DNA of 64,000 bases from Phytoseiulus persimilis (taxonomy: Eukaryota > Arthropoda > Arachnida > Mesostigmata > Phytoseiidae), in NCBI GenBank assembly GCA_037576195.1, contig CM075101.1, positions 7,998,001 through 8,062,000 on the forward strand, read 5' to 3'. The position numbers were made by a program, and so were the translations under genes. The notes beneath the pieces are model-generated. The model was given only the letters and a program-made list of their open reading frames with translations, was not told the origin of the DNA and did not search any database. Shown here piece after piece: positions 21,887-33,600 of this stretch. The stretch's first letter is position 1. Each line of letters begins with the position of its first letter.

Positions 21887-23374
21887 TATGAAATACATTT
21901 TCATCATGCATCATCTAGATTGCGACGTGTCGCGCGGGATGACATGGGGCATCAGGCCGAGGGTTCGCCCCGGGCATCGTCGAAGGTCGGTGCGCTACTA
22001 ATTTTGGTCGAATGCTTCCTCCTGGAGGAGTCTTCCGAACCAGGAAATTTTCTTTGCCCTGGATGTGGGCTCGACGGAGCCCATCCTGTAGGGATACTCT
22101 CACCTGAATGGATCCGAAGTGCCAGAGATGAATGGGAGTCTAAGCTGCTCCGGCTTCCATCAATAGTTCTCGAAGGAGATATATTCGATTATCTCTTTTC
22201 AGTTTAGACCGTGTGGCAATTAAGCCTAAAAATGGCTGTCAAAACGAGCATTCCACCAGGGCGTAGTCATTGTGACTCGCGATCACTGTGAAATCAGACA
22301 GAACACAGCCGTCAATCTCGGTTGGTTTCCGGATATTAAACGAGAAAAACTGCCGAAGTTGCAGAACTCGAAGATGGGCGCTCGCGATGCCGATTCTTCG
22401 ACATCGCTTGATGAGGAACCCACAGCCTTCAAACACTGAACGATAGGGACCCATCTGATGGAGAAGTCGCCGTATCAAATCACTCACATCTTCTCTCTGT
22501 GATGCACTGCACATTATTCACGGGAAGGCTTGGTCAATGAATAAATGCGTGCAGCGATGCACGAACGTTTTCCCTCTCCTGCACGAATCTAACGTGTCAT
22601 CTCGGAAGTTGAATGTGCTTCCCAAAGAATGCGAGATGGTTGAAAAGGGCCGATCCCACCTGTGGGAGGTCTCTCCCAAGAAACGTGATTTTGAGCAGTC
22701 TGCGAGTTGAACGATTGATTGATTTTTCGCTAGGGCCTGATTCCCGTTCATATCACTCGAATTCCACGACATAATGGGACGGGAACTCGGAAAAGGAGAG
22801 GTCAATGAGAAATCGAACACTTCTAACAACGCAGTTTGCTGAGTCATTCCCTTCAATCTGTCGGGCGCGTACGCCGAGATGGGGAACGTTCTCACCCACT
22901 GGGAACGTCACTGACAGCAATGGAATTCAGAGATTGTTTCGGCATCGATCTGACCAAGCTTTTCGAAAATCTTCTTTTTTTGCCGTCTCAGGCTTCGGGG
23001 CCGCTGTTGTTGGCCGGAGAATTTGGCATTCACGCTCACCTGGGGGACAACCCTGGTAGTTTGGCACTCGCTCTAGAGAGAATCCAACTCAACCCCTCTG
23101 GGAGCGAGCCCGGACTAATACTCCTCAATTAGGAAATTCAGCTTCTCTGGGAACTGTTGTGCCATTTCTTCAAGTGCAGTGGAGGCATCTTTCCCATTCG
23201 TCTGTCTTCCTTAATAAATTGTTTTTTTTTTCGGTCTCGGGTTACAGAGTCGTGACTTGCGACTTCGCCAAATGTCATGTTGCTGGGAGGTGGGCCGGTC
23301 ACTGTGGCGGCATTCACCGTGTTCGCCGTGTTGCTTGGGTGAGCGGTCTGGTGAGTCGTCGCTCCTAAGTTCTC
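21887..23374. other. No gene recognised
   Basis: Only short overlapping open frames. No domain, RNA gene or clear transposon terminus was identified. Confidence 0.45.
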
Positions 23375-23605
23375 GGAATCTACGGAGCTAGTTTCGGAAT
23401 GGATCCGGCCTCACTCCCGGAGTTCTAGGAGTTGCCTCCGGGATCGATCTGATGGATTTCCCGGAATCTAGGGAAGTCATTCCGGATTTGATTTGACTAT
23501 ACTCTTCCGAGTCAAAGGAGGCGGCTCTGTGGTCGATGTCACCTTACTTTCTGGGAACTACAGAGGTGCTCACAGAAGCTTTCTGACCATAGCAGTTGGA
23601 GTCTT
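23375..23605 (+). repeat. Degenerate array with 45-bp period
   Basis: At least five successive segments line up at 45-base spacing, for example AGTTGCCTCC, AGTCATTCCG, GGCGGCTCTG and GGTGCTCACA as successive unit starts. Internal anchors such as GGTCGATGTCACCTTACTTTC and GATTTGACTATACT correspond to ATCTGGCCATTACTTTC of the young array. The units are strongly diverged from each other, so this is an old array. Confidence 0.6.
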
Positions 23606-24107
23606 CATGTTGGGGGCCACGCAGGGGAGTTCGTCGACATTTTCAAGGAAGATTGCTTGGGGAGGATGGAGCGTGTGGATGCTCTCGGCATGTGGATGAC
23701 GTATACTCATCCAGTGGCACAACGAGGGGGGGCAATGCCGGGACCCGGATTGTTTTTCTCAACGGACTTAGCAGACCTGGCAGTGGTGGATGAGATGGAT
23801 GGGCATCTCGACTGATTCTAGCTCCCGGACATTGAAAATTCCACTGCACTTCATGAAAATGTTCTACTTCTTCAAGGAAACCCGCAATCGGAGCTCTTCC
23901 AAGCTTCTCGAGTCTGAGCTTCACAAAGAAGAGCTGGGAAACTGCAAACATCATGATCGGAAAAGCATTCACTCTCCTTCCAATCGATCGGGCGTCCGAG
24001 TGTTGAGCGCGCGACGAAAGAGGACCAGAAAACGACCGTCTCTGGTGTTCTCATGTACCATATACCGGTACCTAATCAGTCAGCTACCAATCTACCCCAC
24101 TGGCACC

Positions 24108-24221
24108 TACCTTAACCAGCTGAGCCTTTCTGTTTCACACGGAAGCTGTGAAAGAAGTTTCAGCTCATTGAACCGAATGGAGACGAATATCAGAATCTGC
24201 GCTCTTAAAACAAGAATTTAA
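24108..24221 (+). pseudogene. hAT transposase C-terminal (dimerisation) remnant
   Basis: The end of a plus-strand open frame reads LSLSVSHGSCERSFSSLNRM. This matches the hAT-family C-terminal dimerisation motif, in which a conserved C-E-R-x-F-S-x-L follows a hydrophobic strand. The upstream catalytic part is not recognisable and no terminal repeats were found. It is a decayed fragment. A hAT MITE lies 2.4 kb downstream, but nothing shows that the two are related. Confidence 0.6.
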
Positions 24222-24407
24222 AATTCGGCGTTAGCATGGATCATCCGAGACCTCACCAACGTCATTGAATTAACTCGATAGAACGAGTTTGCTCACTTTT
24301 CTTGTGTGTCATCACTGGGGCCTGCAAGTTTGAGTGATCTTTTGAAATTATTCCATCGAGCGACCGGGATTGATTGATTGCGAGTAGGGGACAATCACGA
24401 AAAATCA

Positions 24408-25157
24408 GGACAGTTTCCTCTCCTCGAGCGACGAAGCGGCATCAAACAAGGCTTCGGCTTGACGTCGGGGCATTTCGTAACGCGAACGTACGCCACTCTT
24501 CCAAGTTCACTCGTCCAGTGAGAAGAAACTAACACTTCCCAGGTTAATAATCAAGTCGAAGTGGGATATGATCTAATGATGGGATCGATCGAATCGTTCG
24601 TATGACCGCGTGGAAGTTGCTTTGTGCGTTGGCGAATTTCGAAGACATTCTCACACGGTTGTTGCTCGCGTTCCCATTCCTTCGCGTACTTATCTCCATA
24701 AATGGGGAAAAACAAAACAGGGCACTGATATGATTCTCTCGCTGAAGACAGGTAATGTGGACGAGAGTAATGCTATCAAGGATGTGTAAGGGATCTCTAC
24801 ATGGGCGAAAATACTTTCATCTTCTGATATGGGAAAAAATGATTAACGAGGGGGAACTGTTGTCGAACTTCCAAAAAAATCTACCCCACAGCGGCTGATC
24901 GCTGCTGCACCTTCTAGGAACGGTTTCTCTTCTCGAGTTGCTAGGGTCCAGACTAGGAAACACGAACGTCCCATACGGGGGTTTCTCAGCCAGTTCTCCG
25001 AAAACATCTCTTCAGAGTCCATCCCAATCGGATTCGTATTGCGTTTGCCTTTGAAACATTAGTCTCTCCGCTCGCGCTCTACTTCGAAATGGGGCCCGGC
25101 GATAAGAGGCCTCGCCTGTCGACGCTGAAAGGCGTCAAGTGGTCGCTTGTCCTGGAG
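24408..25157 (+). repeat. Duplicated segment, copy 2 (partner at 2.75-3.13 kb)
   Basis: 24408-24652 matches 2748-2992 and 25017-25157 matches 2993-3133. The intervening part of about 360 bp is absent from copy 1. The right end joins the HMG-CoA reductase fragment at CTGGAGGCC. Confidence 0.8.
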
Positions 25158-25650
25158 GCCGGGGCCATGTTTATGGAAGAGCGGTTGTGCCGCATGTGTG
25201 ACTTCACGAGGTGGCCGGCAGCCAGCGCCGACAGCAGGGAGAGTTCTCCTGCCACCACGGCACCGCAAACGACTCTTGCAAGCGTCCTGGCGTTTTTCCC
25301 AGGACTGTCCGGGCTCGCGCCCTTGACGCCCAACAGCTCGAGCATTGATTCCTGAGGCGGGAGCACCGTGCCGCCCCCCACGGTGCCGACCTCTGTGGAT
25401 GGCATCGTGCACTGTATGTGGATGTCCTCGTTGTTCTCACCGCAGCTTTCGATGACGGTGATGCAGTTCGAACTACCGACGTTTTGGGCGGGATCCTGAC
25501 CCGTGGCGATGTAAATCGCGGTCACGATGCTCGCTGCCTGAGCGTTGAAGCCTCCTATTGATCAAGCCATGGCGGAACCGATGAGGTTTTTGCTTAGATT
25601 CACTTTTACCAAGGCGGACGCACTCGTTTTCAGCACGTTGCGGACGACGT
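25156..25650 (-). pseudogene. HMG-CoA reductase 3'-exon pseudogene
   Basis: About 495 bases match the last exon of the HMG-CoA reductase gene at 43245-43739 with roughly ten substitutions. The minus-strand translation keeps [15 protein letters not shown] and the KSHMRHNRS motif with its catalytic His. One change turns a conserved Gly codon after MA into a TGA stop (minus strand, 25562-25564). The N-terminal two thirds of the catalytic domain and the membrane domain are missing, and the C-terminus runs into unrelated sequence. It is therefore a non-functional fragment. The parent segment is a single exon, so absence of introns does not tell retroposition from DNA duplication. Confidence 0.92.
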
Positions 25651-25846
25651 GACATCCGCTTGGCAACCTTTTGGGTTAGGACCTAGGAGCTGCATCGGTT
25701 CGCGATTCGCGCAAATGGAGATGAAAATTGCACTCGCAAAACTTCTCACGAAATATCGACTCACATGCGACAGCGAGCCTGAGGGCGATAGGCCCCTGCT
25801 TCAACGGATAAGAGATCCTCTGATGATCAAAACAGAGTTGCTCTGA
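25651..25846 (+). pseudogene. Cytochrome P450 C-terminal fragment
   Basis: The plus-strand frame contains PFGLGPRSCIGSRFAQMEMK, the P450 haem-binding loop FxxGxRxCxG with its cysteine ligand, followed by the L helix and a tail ending in KTELL and a stop. The wording is like clan 3 enzymes (CYP3/CYP6 relatives). Only about 63 residues remain. The I helix, ExxR and PERF regions are absent upstream, where the sequence changes at once into the HMG-CoA reductase copy on the other strand. It is either an isolated last exon or a broken piece; a complete gene is not present here. Confidence 0.85.
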
Positions 25847-25849
25847 TCT

Positions 25850-26524
25850 GCTCCGTCCCCCGAAATGCCAGTCGGTGGAGTTCGGTTCACTGCAATACTC
25901 AGGCCGTTTTCTCAATGTTCGCGGAAGGATTCGGAATCTCGCGTCTCGTCCCAGAGGCGCCCCAGGCCGAGAATTGGGATGAACGAAAACGGAAAGTTTC
26001 CCATCAAAGCATGTTTCTTTTTTTCATTATTCTCGGTTCGGATAAACCGGATAATTTCCCACCGAGATATGATTACTTTTGTGAGTATATAGGGAGTCCT
26101 CGCATGGTGGGGTTCTCGGGTCCACACTACATGAAGCTTCAATATGTGGATCGCGAAGAAAGGAGGCTGAGAGCATAAAAAGAATACGTGTCTCAAACAT
26201 ATTAATTATCGCATGGCCGCTTCAGATCCCGATGATTGAGGCAGCTTGGAAAACTATATCATGCTAAGCCTCGCTTTGCGAGGGGTTTATTCAGCCACTC
26301 TTCTTAGACTCTGTTTTGCCCGCTCTACATTGTCATCTCTATGATGACTCGGGCAAAAATTCGGTAAAGAAGATCAGTTATTGGTCTGCCTGCGGTAAGG
26401 TCCCCCTTACGGAGTCTTTTCTCTTTGGGGTTACCAACCGGCCTTCACACCAGCTTCTGGGGATGTCTTCTTTTGCGACGAGCATTCTCGTGAACATTTC
26501 CGCGAGGACGATGTGTCTTCATTC
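25850..26524. other. No gene recognised
   Basis: Short open frames without domains. Nothing supported on either strand. Confidence 0.4.
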
Positions 26525-26532
26525 CCCTAGAC

Positions 26533-26728
26533 CAGTGGTTCTCAAACTCCACTGACCCATCGACCCCCTGGGCGACTTCGTTGAAGTTTGATCCACCTAC
26601 GGGGACGCCAAGAAGTATGGTCAAATCCACCCCGGCATCACCTCTGTAAACCGGAGATCGGCCATCGACCCCGTGGGGGTCGACCGTCGACCCCCAGGGG
26701 TCAATATCGACCACTTTGAGAACCACTG
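26533..26728. mobile_element. 196-bp hAT MITE with 8-bp target duplication
   Basis: The element starts CAGTGGTTCTCAAA and ends with the exact reverse complement, giving 14-bp perfect terminal inverted repeats of classic hAT type. It is flanked on both sides by CCCTAGAC (26525-26532 and 26729-26736), the 8-bp duplication expected of hAT insertion. It has no coding capacity. The interior contains inverted CGACCCCC/GGGGGTCG motifs and a diverged unit of the 45-bp repeat family. Confidence 0.93.
26588..26650 (-). repeat. Diverged 45-bp-family unit inside the hAT MITE
   Basis: On the minus strand the MITE interior reads GAGGTGATGCCGGGGTGG, then ATTTGACCATACTTCTTGG. Exactly 45 bases after the first GGTGAT-like start comes AGGTGGAT. 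This corresponds position by position to GGGGTGATTCCGAGACC and ATCTGGCCATTACTTTCC of the Helitron array, and is closer still to the divergent last array unit (TGACCATACTTCT). Confidence 0.6.
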
Positions 26729-26736
26729 CCCTAGAC

Positions 26737-28221
26737 TTTCGATAGTTTCTCCTGCTGTCTCGTCCGGGCCTGCGGCTGTCTCAATGGCTACATTCATCCC
26801 ATTTCCGAGTGACAATGACAATCGAATCCAAGCTGGCTCTTCTACAAAGCTCCCGGAAGGTTCTTTCGGGGAAGGCTTTCAACCACTGAGGGACCCACGG
26901 GAGCACACTCGATGGACGCCGTTTCGTACCTCGGTTGAGCCGCGAACACCCTCGATGGCGCTCCTGTCGTTCTAGGATTCGCGGTGCTCAGATTCCAAGT
27001 TTTCAAGGAATTTCAGAGGGAGAGAGCTTGACAAACATTGAAACTTTCATGACTCACGGAGAGTCCTCCAACCGTATTGGGCACACTGACACATGGTTGC
27101 TCACGTGGAGGATGTGTCGAAGTGATCGTATGCATAATTATGCTTCCTCGGGTGCTTTCGCTAGGACTCCGCCGAGACAAAGCCCCACATAATACGCGAA
27201 GTGTATTCATTCCACAACTTTATCTCACAACACGGCAACTCCCTCTTCCTTTGAGCTGCAAATGCTCCGCATCATCGAAATTCAGCATCCAAACATGGAT
27301 CTTCTTTCCGGCAAACCTACCGAAGAAATTGGTACTTTGTGGTTCGTAAACTGCGAAACTCTCTGCAAAGAAAAATATTTTTCGCGCTCACCTGCAGTTT
27401 CTCGTCTGCATATCTACGCAAGGTTTCAGTCAATGTTTATTTTCCTGTCGCACGCTGATCAAAGAATAATGTAATTGTCGGTTGGTTTTGACACGATTTG
27501 CCCTTCAAAGGTCGTGCTTGGAAAATGCTGGAGGTTTCATATGGGTCGGGCGAAATATGGAGCGACCGCGTCTGGCGAGGCAAGTCTGATGGCGGGAGCT
27601 GCTCATTCAGAGCTGATCTCCGATTCATTCCGATGATACTGATCGAATCTCCAAAATATCTTCAGAATCATGAGCGTTCGGAAGGGGCGCATGCGCATGA
27701 ATGAATTCTAGCGGCCAGCGGCGTTGATTTGGATTATATTCGTACTGAAAAGCGACCGCCGGGGGTAAGAAATGTCTACACCGTGGTCGTGACCCACGTG
27801 GTCGTGAGAACCCACAGCTACGTCTCAGACACATCCGTGCGTAACATACAATGCTCGCGCCAATCTGAACCAGGGTCTCAGTTCGCGAGTTTCGTTATAC
27901 ACTGCTGCAGTCTTGCGCGTTCATTTCCTCACTGTTGCCATGAGCCGGTGCTCACAAAGTCCCAGGTCTCCGATAGCTCTGAGTGCCCTGGCCAAGAGCC
28001 CTTCTTCGTCTGAAACTCCTAGCGCAGCTCAACAGGCGCAACGCACGAAAACTCAAACTCATGCGAAGCAGAATGTAGATGTTTTTCGGGGATACCGATT
28101 CGTGACTTCTCGCTATGGGCTGGCGCTCTCCTCACAATTTCCAAGATGTTAGACGATTTGGAGGCATGGTGTCAGCGGATCCCGAACTAAGGTTCACGGC
28201 TCCTGCTGCTCGAGACATGGT
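26737..28221. other. No gene recognised (upstream of semaphorin)
   Basis: Scattered short frames only. It could include the semaphorin promoter and 5' untranslated exons, but no element is identifiable. Confidence 0.4.
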
Positions 28222-30661
28222 GTGAAAGCCTCCCTGAACCTCCATCTTCCCCTGTTTCCGTCGGAACGAAGCTTGGGCAACGGTGACATGCGAGCCTCGC
28301 CGTTACTTGGAGCTGCGGTTGCGTTGAGTGCGTTTTCTAGTTACATACCCAGCAGCCACAGAACGCACTTCTCATGTGGGAAGCTCTACTACAGGACGAT
28401 GCTTTTGGATGAGGCTCACGATAAATTGTACATCGGCGCGATGGATGCCGTTTTCAGGTTGAGCTCGAAAAATGTTAACCGATCCCGGTAAGTTTCCCCA
28501 GCGGGCACTCGGCTCAAATTTTCGCGAACGTTGATTGAAGTGCTCGAATCGAGTGTCGAGGAATCGGGATTGGAGAAGGAGCATTTGGGCGGAGCCCGGA
28601 GAGAGCTCGTCGTTCACTCGACGCTTCCAATATCGGAGGTCCACGGAGACCTATTCTTGTCTCATTGGAGGCTGATGCTCACTCTTCATGGGAATACCCC
28701 CCAGGTGAAACCAGAGCACTAAACTCCACGAGCCGATAATTTTTCGTTCCCGAACCCGATGGAACTTTGCCTCGAAACCTACCCTGCTTTCGACGCTTAG
28801 CTCGATAACTCTCTAGCACTCTCTGCAGACTGATTGACGAATCGAAAGCTGAACAGCGAATCCCGTTAGACAAGAGCAGACTATGTAGCCTCGTCCCAGC
28901 CCGGGAATCCTAAAACCGTTCATCTCGGACTCTTGGGAGGCTAAAGTCATGCAGGAATTCCCTTCTCTCCATTGCAGGTGTTCCACGAATCACGTTTCAC
29001 TCGAACCAGACGATACCACAAGCTGCGTTGCGAGGGGTGGGAGCGAGGACTATGAATGTCGAAATCATATAAGAGCGCTCCATGCTGTCCGCGGCGAGCT
29101 TCTGTACGTCTGTGGTACGAATGCTCAGAATCCAAGAGATTGGCTTCTCAGTGTGAGTGGCGAGGCAAACTTGCTATACAGGAGTATTGCTCCTATTCCA
29201 TCTCGCGGAATTTCGCGATCCATCGCGGAATAAGACGGAACATCCTGCTCATGATTCTCAGACATCTTGCTCCCAGGCGAACCTGGTCGACTTCAGTTCC
29301 TTGGTCCCGACGGTTGGTACCGGTGCGGGAAGATGCGCCTTCGGCCCTGATGATCACGTCACCTCAGTCTGGGTGGAGCGGGGTAACCCTGGACATCTGC
29401 AAGGACTCTACTCAGGGACCGTTCTCGACTTCACCAAAACAGACAGGGGCATTATTCGCTCCGACCTCATCAATTATGAAACTTTGCAAAAAAGCTACGA
29501 CTCCTTGAGAACAGTCAGATACGACAAGAGGTGGCTGAATGGTCCAGAGTTCGTATCCTCTTTTGCCATCGGAGACTACGTGTATTTTTTCTTCCGTGAG
29601 CTCGCCGTCGAGTACTCGAACTGTGGCAAAGTCATCTACTCGCGGGTGGCTCGTGTTTGCAAGAAAGACGTCGGAGCTGGGAAGAGTAACCTGAACAACG
29701 TGTGGGCAACTTTCATAAAAGCCCGGCTCAACTGCTCGATTCCCGGCGACTTTCCGTTCTACTTCAACGAAATTCGATCCGTTTTCAAATCTGACGAGGA
29801 TGACATGTTTTACGCTGTCTTCTCTACACCGACGAACGGAATTTTCGGATCGGCCGTATGCGCGTTCTCTTTGAAGGCCATCAACCAGGCTTTCAGCGGC
29901 CCATTCAAAGGACAGAAGAACTGGGATTCTGCGTGGTTGCCCGTTACCCAGTCGAAAGTTCCGAAACCGCGACCAGGCACGTGCGTCAACGATACCATGG
30001 CCCTGCCTGAGCTCATGCTGCTCTTCCAGCGGAACCATCCCCTCATGCACGCAGCTGTCAGCTCCCAAGGAAGCCGACCGATCCACTTCGAGTGGGTGGC
30101 CCATTTGTTCCCCTATAAATAGCGAGAACCAGTTCATTCTGAGTTCGGATTCCTCTCCAACACGGCTGACACATGGTTTCCCGGTTCCAGGCCCAACGTG
30201 GTTTTCACTTCAATCGCTGTGCATCGCAAAAAGCGCGTGAACGCCTTGAATGCTTTGATATTCTACGTCGGATCCTCTGACGGCCACGTTTACAAGATTT
30301 TGCAGGGTGGATCTGGAAGCGATGAGCCGTTGTCGTATATCGCGGATGAATGGTGCATCGCCAACGAACCGATTCGACGGCTCGAGATTTCCCAGAAGCT
30401 AGGGATGCTTTACGTGGCATCAGATTCTGGTTGGTTCTCCATGGATCTCGGGCGCCCTACCGATGGTTCACAATGACTTTCAGGCAATGCTAGCTGGTAC
30501 AGCTTGCTCACTAACCAGGATGCGGAAAATCTCTTGCAGGCATCACTCAAATCAATCTCTACATGTGTGAGCAGCGCTACGATGAGGAGGAAGCGTGCGA
30601 ACGCGACCCGTACTGCAGTTGGGACCCTCAGTTGGAGTGCATTTCAGTTGTATCGGATTAG
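28222..30661 (+). CDS. Sema2: Class 2 semaphorin (sema and PSI domains)
   Basis: Five exons chain in phase: 28222-28487, 28978-29152, 29277-30091, 30191-30429 and 30540 to a TAG at 30659-30661. Donors are GTAAGT, GTGAGT, GTGGGT and GTTGGT. The start is ATG at 28222, or at 28288 where MRASPLLGAAVALSAF looks like a signal peptide. The sema propeller shows FSCGKLYYRTMLLDE, LYVCGTNAQNPRDW, GDYVYFFFRELAVEYSNCGK, ARVCKKDVG, KARLNCS and PRPGTCVNDT, closest in wording to Drosophila Sema2a. A PSI motif (MCEQRYDEEEACERDPYCSW) ends the visible coding. Class 2 semaphorins are secreted axon-guidance cues binding plexin B. The Ig domain expected next was not found. Exon 5 either ends at the TAG or splices at a GT just before it. 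Family very secure; the 3' end is not. Confidence 0.9.
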
Positions 30662-33600
30662 GACAGCGAATCTAATAAGTCAAGGAGTTTTCGGGAACAG
30701 AAAACAGCTCAGAGTACGACGTACCTAAGTGACGATGGTTTACGGACGCTTCCTGGTCACCTGAGGAGAATAACACCTTAAGGCCGATGGACGGCAGACT
30801 CCATCCCAATGCTAAATATAGTTGTTCGGGCAGACTCGAAGTGAGATCACATGTAGCAACTCCCTTTCTTTGACTTCCGCGCGCAGTTGATCCGGCAAGC
30901 TAAAATGCAGTGACTCCTTATCGACAACGACGCAGAATCGCAGTTCACATTTCGGAACTTTCGATGTCTCCCTTAATAGTACTCTGGTGGTATCTCTCGA
31001 GGTCACGGGTTTGCTTTAGGAATCGGACAGAGATGCTGACGTCGTTGTGAAGTTTTGACAACAAGCGCAGCTTCTTCGCAGAGCTGTTGCTTTCTGGAGC
31101 CTCATCTAGCTTGCCTAGCTCTCGACCACTGGGTGTAGTTTTCGAACTACCGCATCTCTAGTTGTGACTACGAGTCGGAATCTCAGGATTCCTGACTTCA
31201 CCAATCTATCCCCATCTGGTTAACACGCCCCAACTCCCTCTACAAGGGACGGACTCTCATAACCCTCATCACCAACTTCCTGAGCCCGCTCAAGAGTAGC
31301 GAGAGCGCTTTCGAATAATCAAAGCTGAGCGAGGAGACGAGCGGCCCTATTACCCGCGAAGGCGCTCGAGGAGTACGATTATAATTGTTTCATCCAAGAA
31401 ACTGAAAGGAGCGGATTAACTTAGAACGGTGCAGGAATGGCCCCGTGTGTCTCCGACCTTCTCTGGAAGCTTTTCAATTTTTCGAAATGATACGATTGGG
31501 TTTGGTTTTATTCTCGAAAGACGGGGTCAGGAGGGGAGGTAAACGTTTGGCGATTCGAAGCCGTTCCCCAGTGTGGAAACAGGAGAGCGTCGGTGTTCCG
31601 TGCTCGAAAAGCAAATCGAGCACTTCAAAAGACGCTTTACCACACGACGCCCAACATGACCCACAGTAATTCTGCGATTTTATGAAGATTCCCAAATGAA
31701 CATTTACTTCCGATGAATCGAGCGGCACTTCCGTATCATGCTAGTCCGGACGATATTCGGACACCCAGATTGCACACTATCCGGCTCGATGCGAGGAATC
31801 GTTCAGATTATTGAGTCTAGACTAGCGTTATTACACTAACGTTGACGTTGCACTAACGTTGCAGGAATAGTTCCATGACGAAATCCATAGAGGACCTAGT
31901 TTTTGAAACGAAACAGCGCATCTCGAGATTGCCAGTGGAGTGAAAATCAGCGAGAAATGAAGCCAAACACGTCGACGCGATCGACACATATTGCACAGGT
32001 AGAAGACGGGATCTTCAAACTGGAATCACAGATTCGGAGGGACGACCTGAGAGAGTACAATAACGTTTCCATGGAGAACCAAAGTTTGCAAGACAGTGTG
32101 CGTCCCAAAGAGGCCCCCTCATATTATGTGTGGCTCTTGAGTTTTTTTGAGAGGTGCATTCTCTCGAACCATTTTTTTTACTCGGAAGCTGCCGAATCAG
32201 GCAGGTGGGGTCAGAACCTTCGTTAGGCTTCTCTCGCATTGATTCACAGGATGTTCGGAAGAACGCATCTGAGCATGATATTTTCTCATCCGGTCCAGGA
32301 TGGCTTATGTAGGGGACACGAGGAGAGAACTCGTCGTCAGAAATGGAGTTTTCTGACGAAGCTGAAAGTCGTGATGATCCGGATGATTGGGTGAAAAGCC
32401 CGCCATATTTCGTGGATTCCTCTGTGAATTTTCAGCCAGGTCAGCATGGGCCTCACCGACGGATCAAGGGGTTCCATGGAACGACGCCTTCTATCCAATT
32501 TGATGGATTTAAAGGCTGAACCCCGTTCGGCGCCTGATCCTTGGGGTAACGCAGACGTCCATGTCTTGGAAAAGTCGCCGAGGAACTAGCGCCGAGTTAC
32601 AAGAATAGCTACGAGGAACGGTGTTTGCCGTCGGGGCATCACTGATGGCATTCCGGGGCGGAAATATCCACAAACAACCCCAGTGAGAACGGAATACCAC
32701 CTTCTTTATGGAACAAATCTGGGATGGGGCAAGAGCAGGGCAAAAGTCCCGGAGGTTCTGGTGAAAGTATTGAGGTCGCAAGGAGCCGCGGAGACGATCA
32801 AAGGTGGATTAGAGTGACTTCGGTCAGATCTCCAGAATCGATCGAATCGAGAGATCTAGTGTAAATCCTCCGATTCCTGATGACCAAAAAAGCATAACCC
32901 CTCACTGGAGCCCAAGCGAGTAACCCATTACGAGACAAAGAATACTATCCCCAAGAATATCACGATCCGAGGTAGAGACGGGAGATGGACGCGTCGAAAT
33001 GGGTTTGGAAAAAGCGGAGAGGCAATACAGAACAGCGCGAGATGCTGTTCGAGCTTAAATCGCAAATCGAGTCCATATTTAAGTTTGTGGGATGCGCCAC
33101 CAAGGCAGGAGAGCTCTCTGGCGAGCTCTAACTAAGGCATTCCGGGAGTATGCTCGGGAGAGATCGAGAAAAAGACACCAACAGGAATTCGACCATCAGA
33201 TTGGGAAAGAAACGATATCCCAACGTTGAATATTATCTCCCACTCTATTGGAGGTGCCAGTTACCTCCTGGACGCCAATGACACTCGCAAGCGCACGGAA
33301 CGCCGTATTCCCTCCAGAGCGCCGAACGAAATAATTACAACAGGCTTGAATGTGGAAGCGATCCGCGCAAGATTCTCCTCGCATTCAGCAACCGAACCGG
33401 ATAGAAAACTCGGCCAGAAGCACTCTGAGACGTAGGGTATGCCAACAAGAATATGTGAGGCGCACATGAGCCGCTAATTGGGAAAACACACAACAAAGGC
33501 CAGAGGACTGCGACCGACGGAAGGGGTCAACGAACAAGGACGAAATAGGCTCAAAAGAGGTTGCGGAGGCGAGAGCAACACTTTCAAGGAACACATGGTA

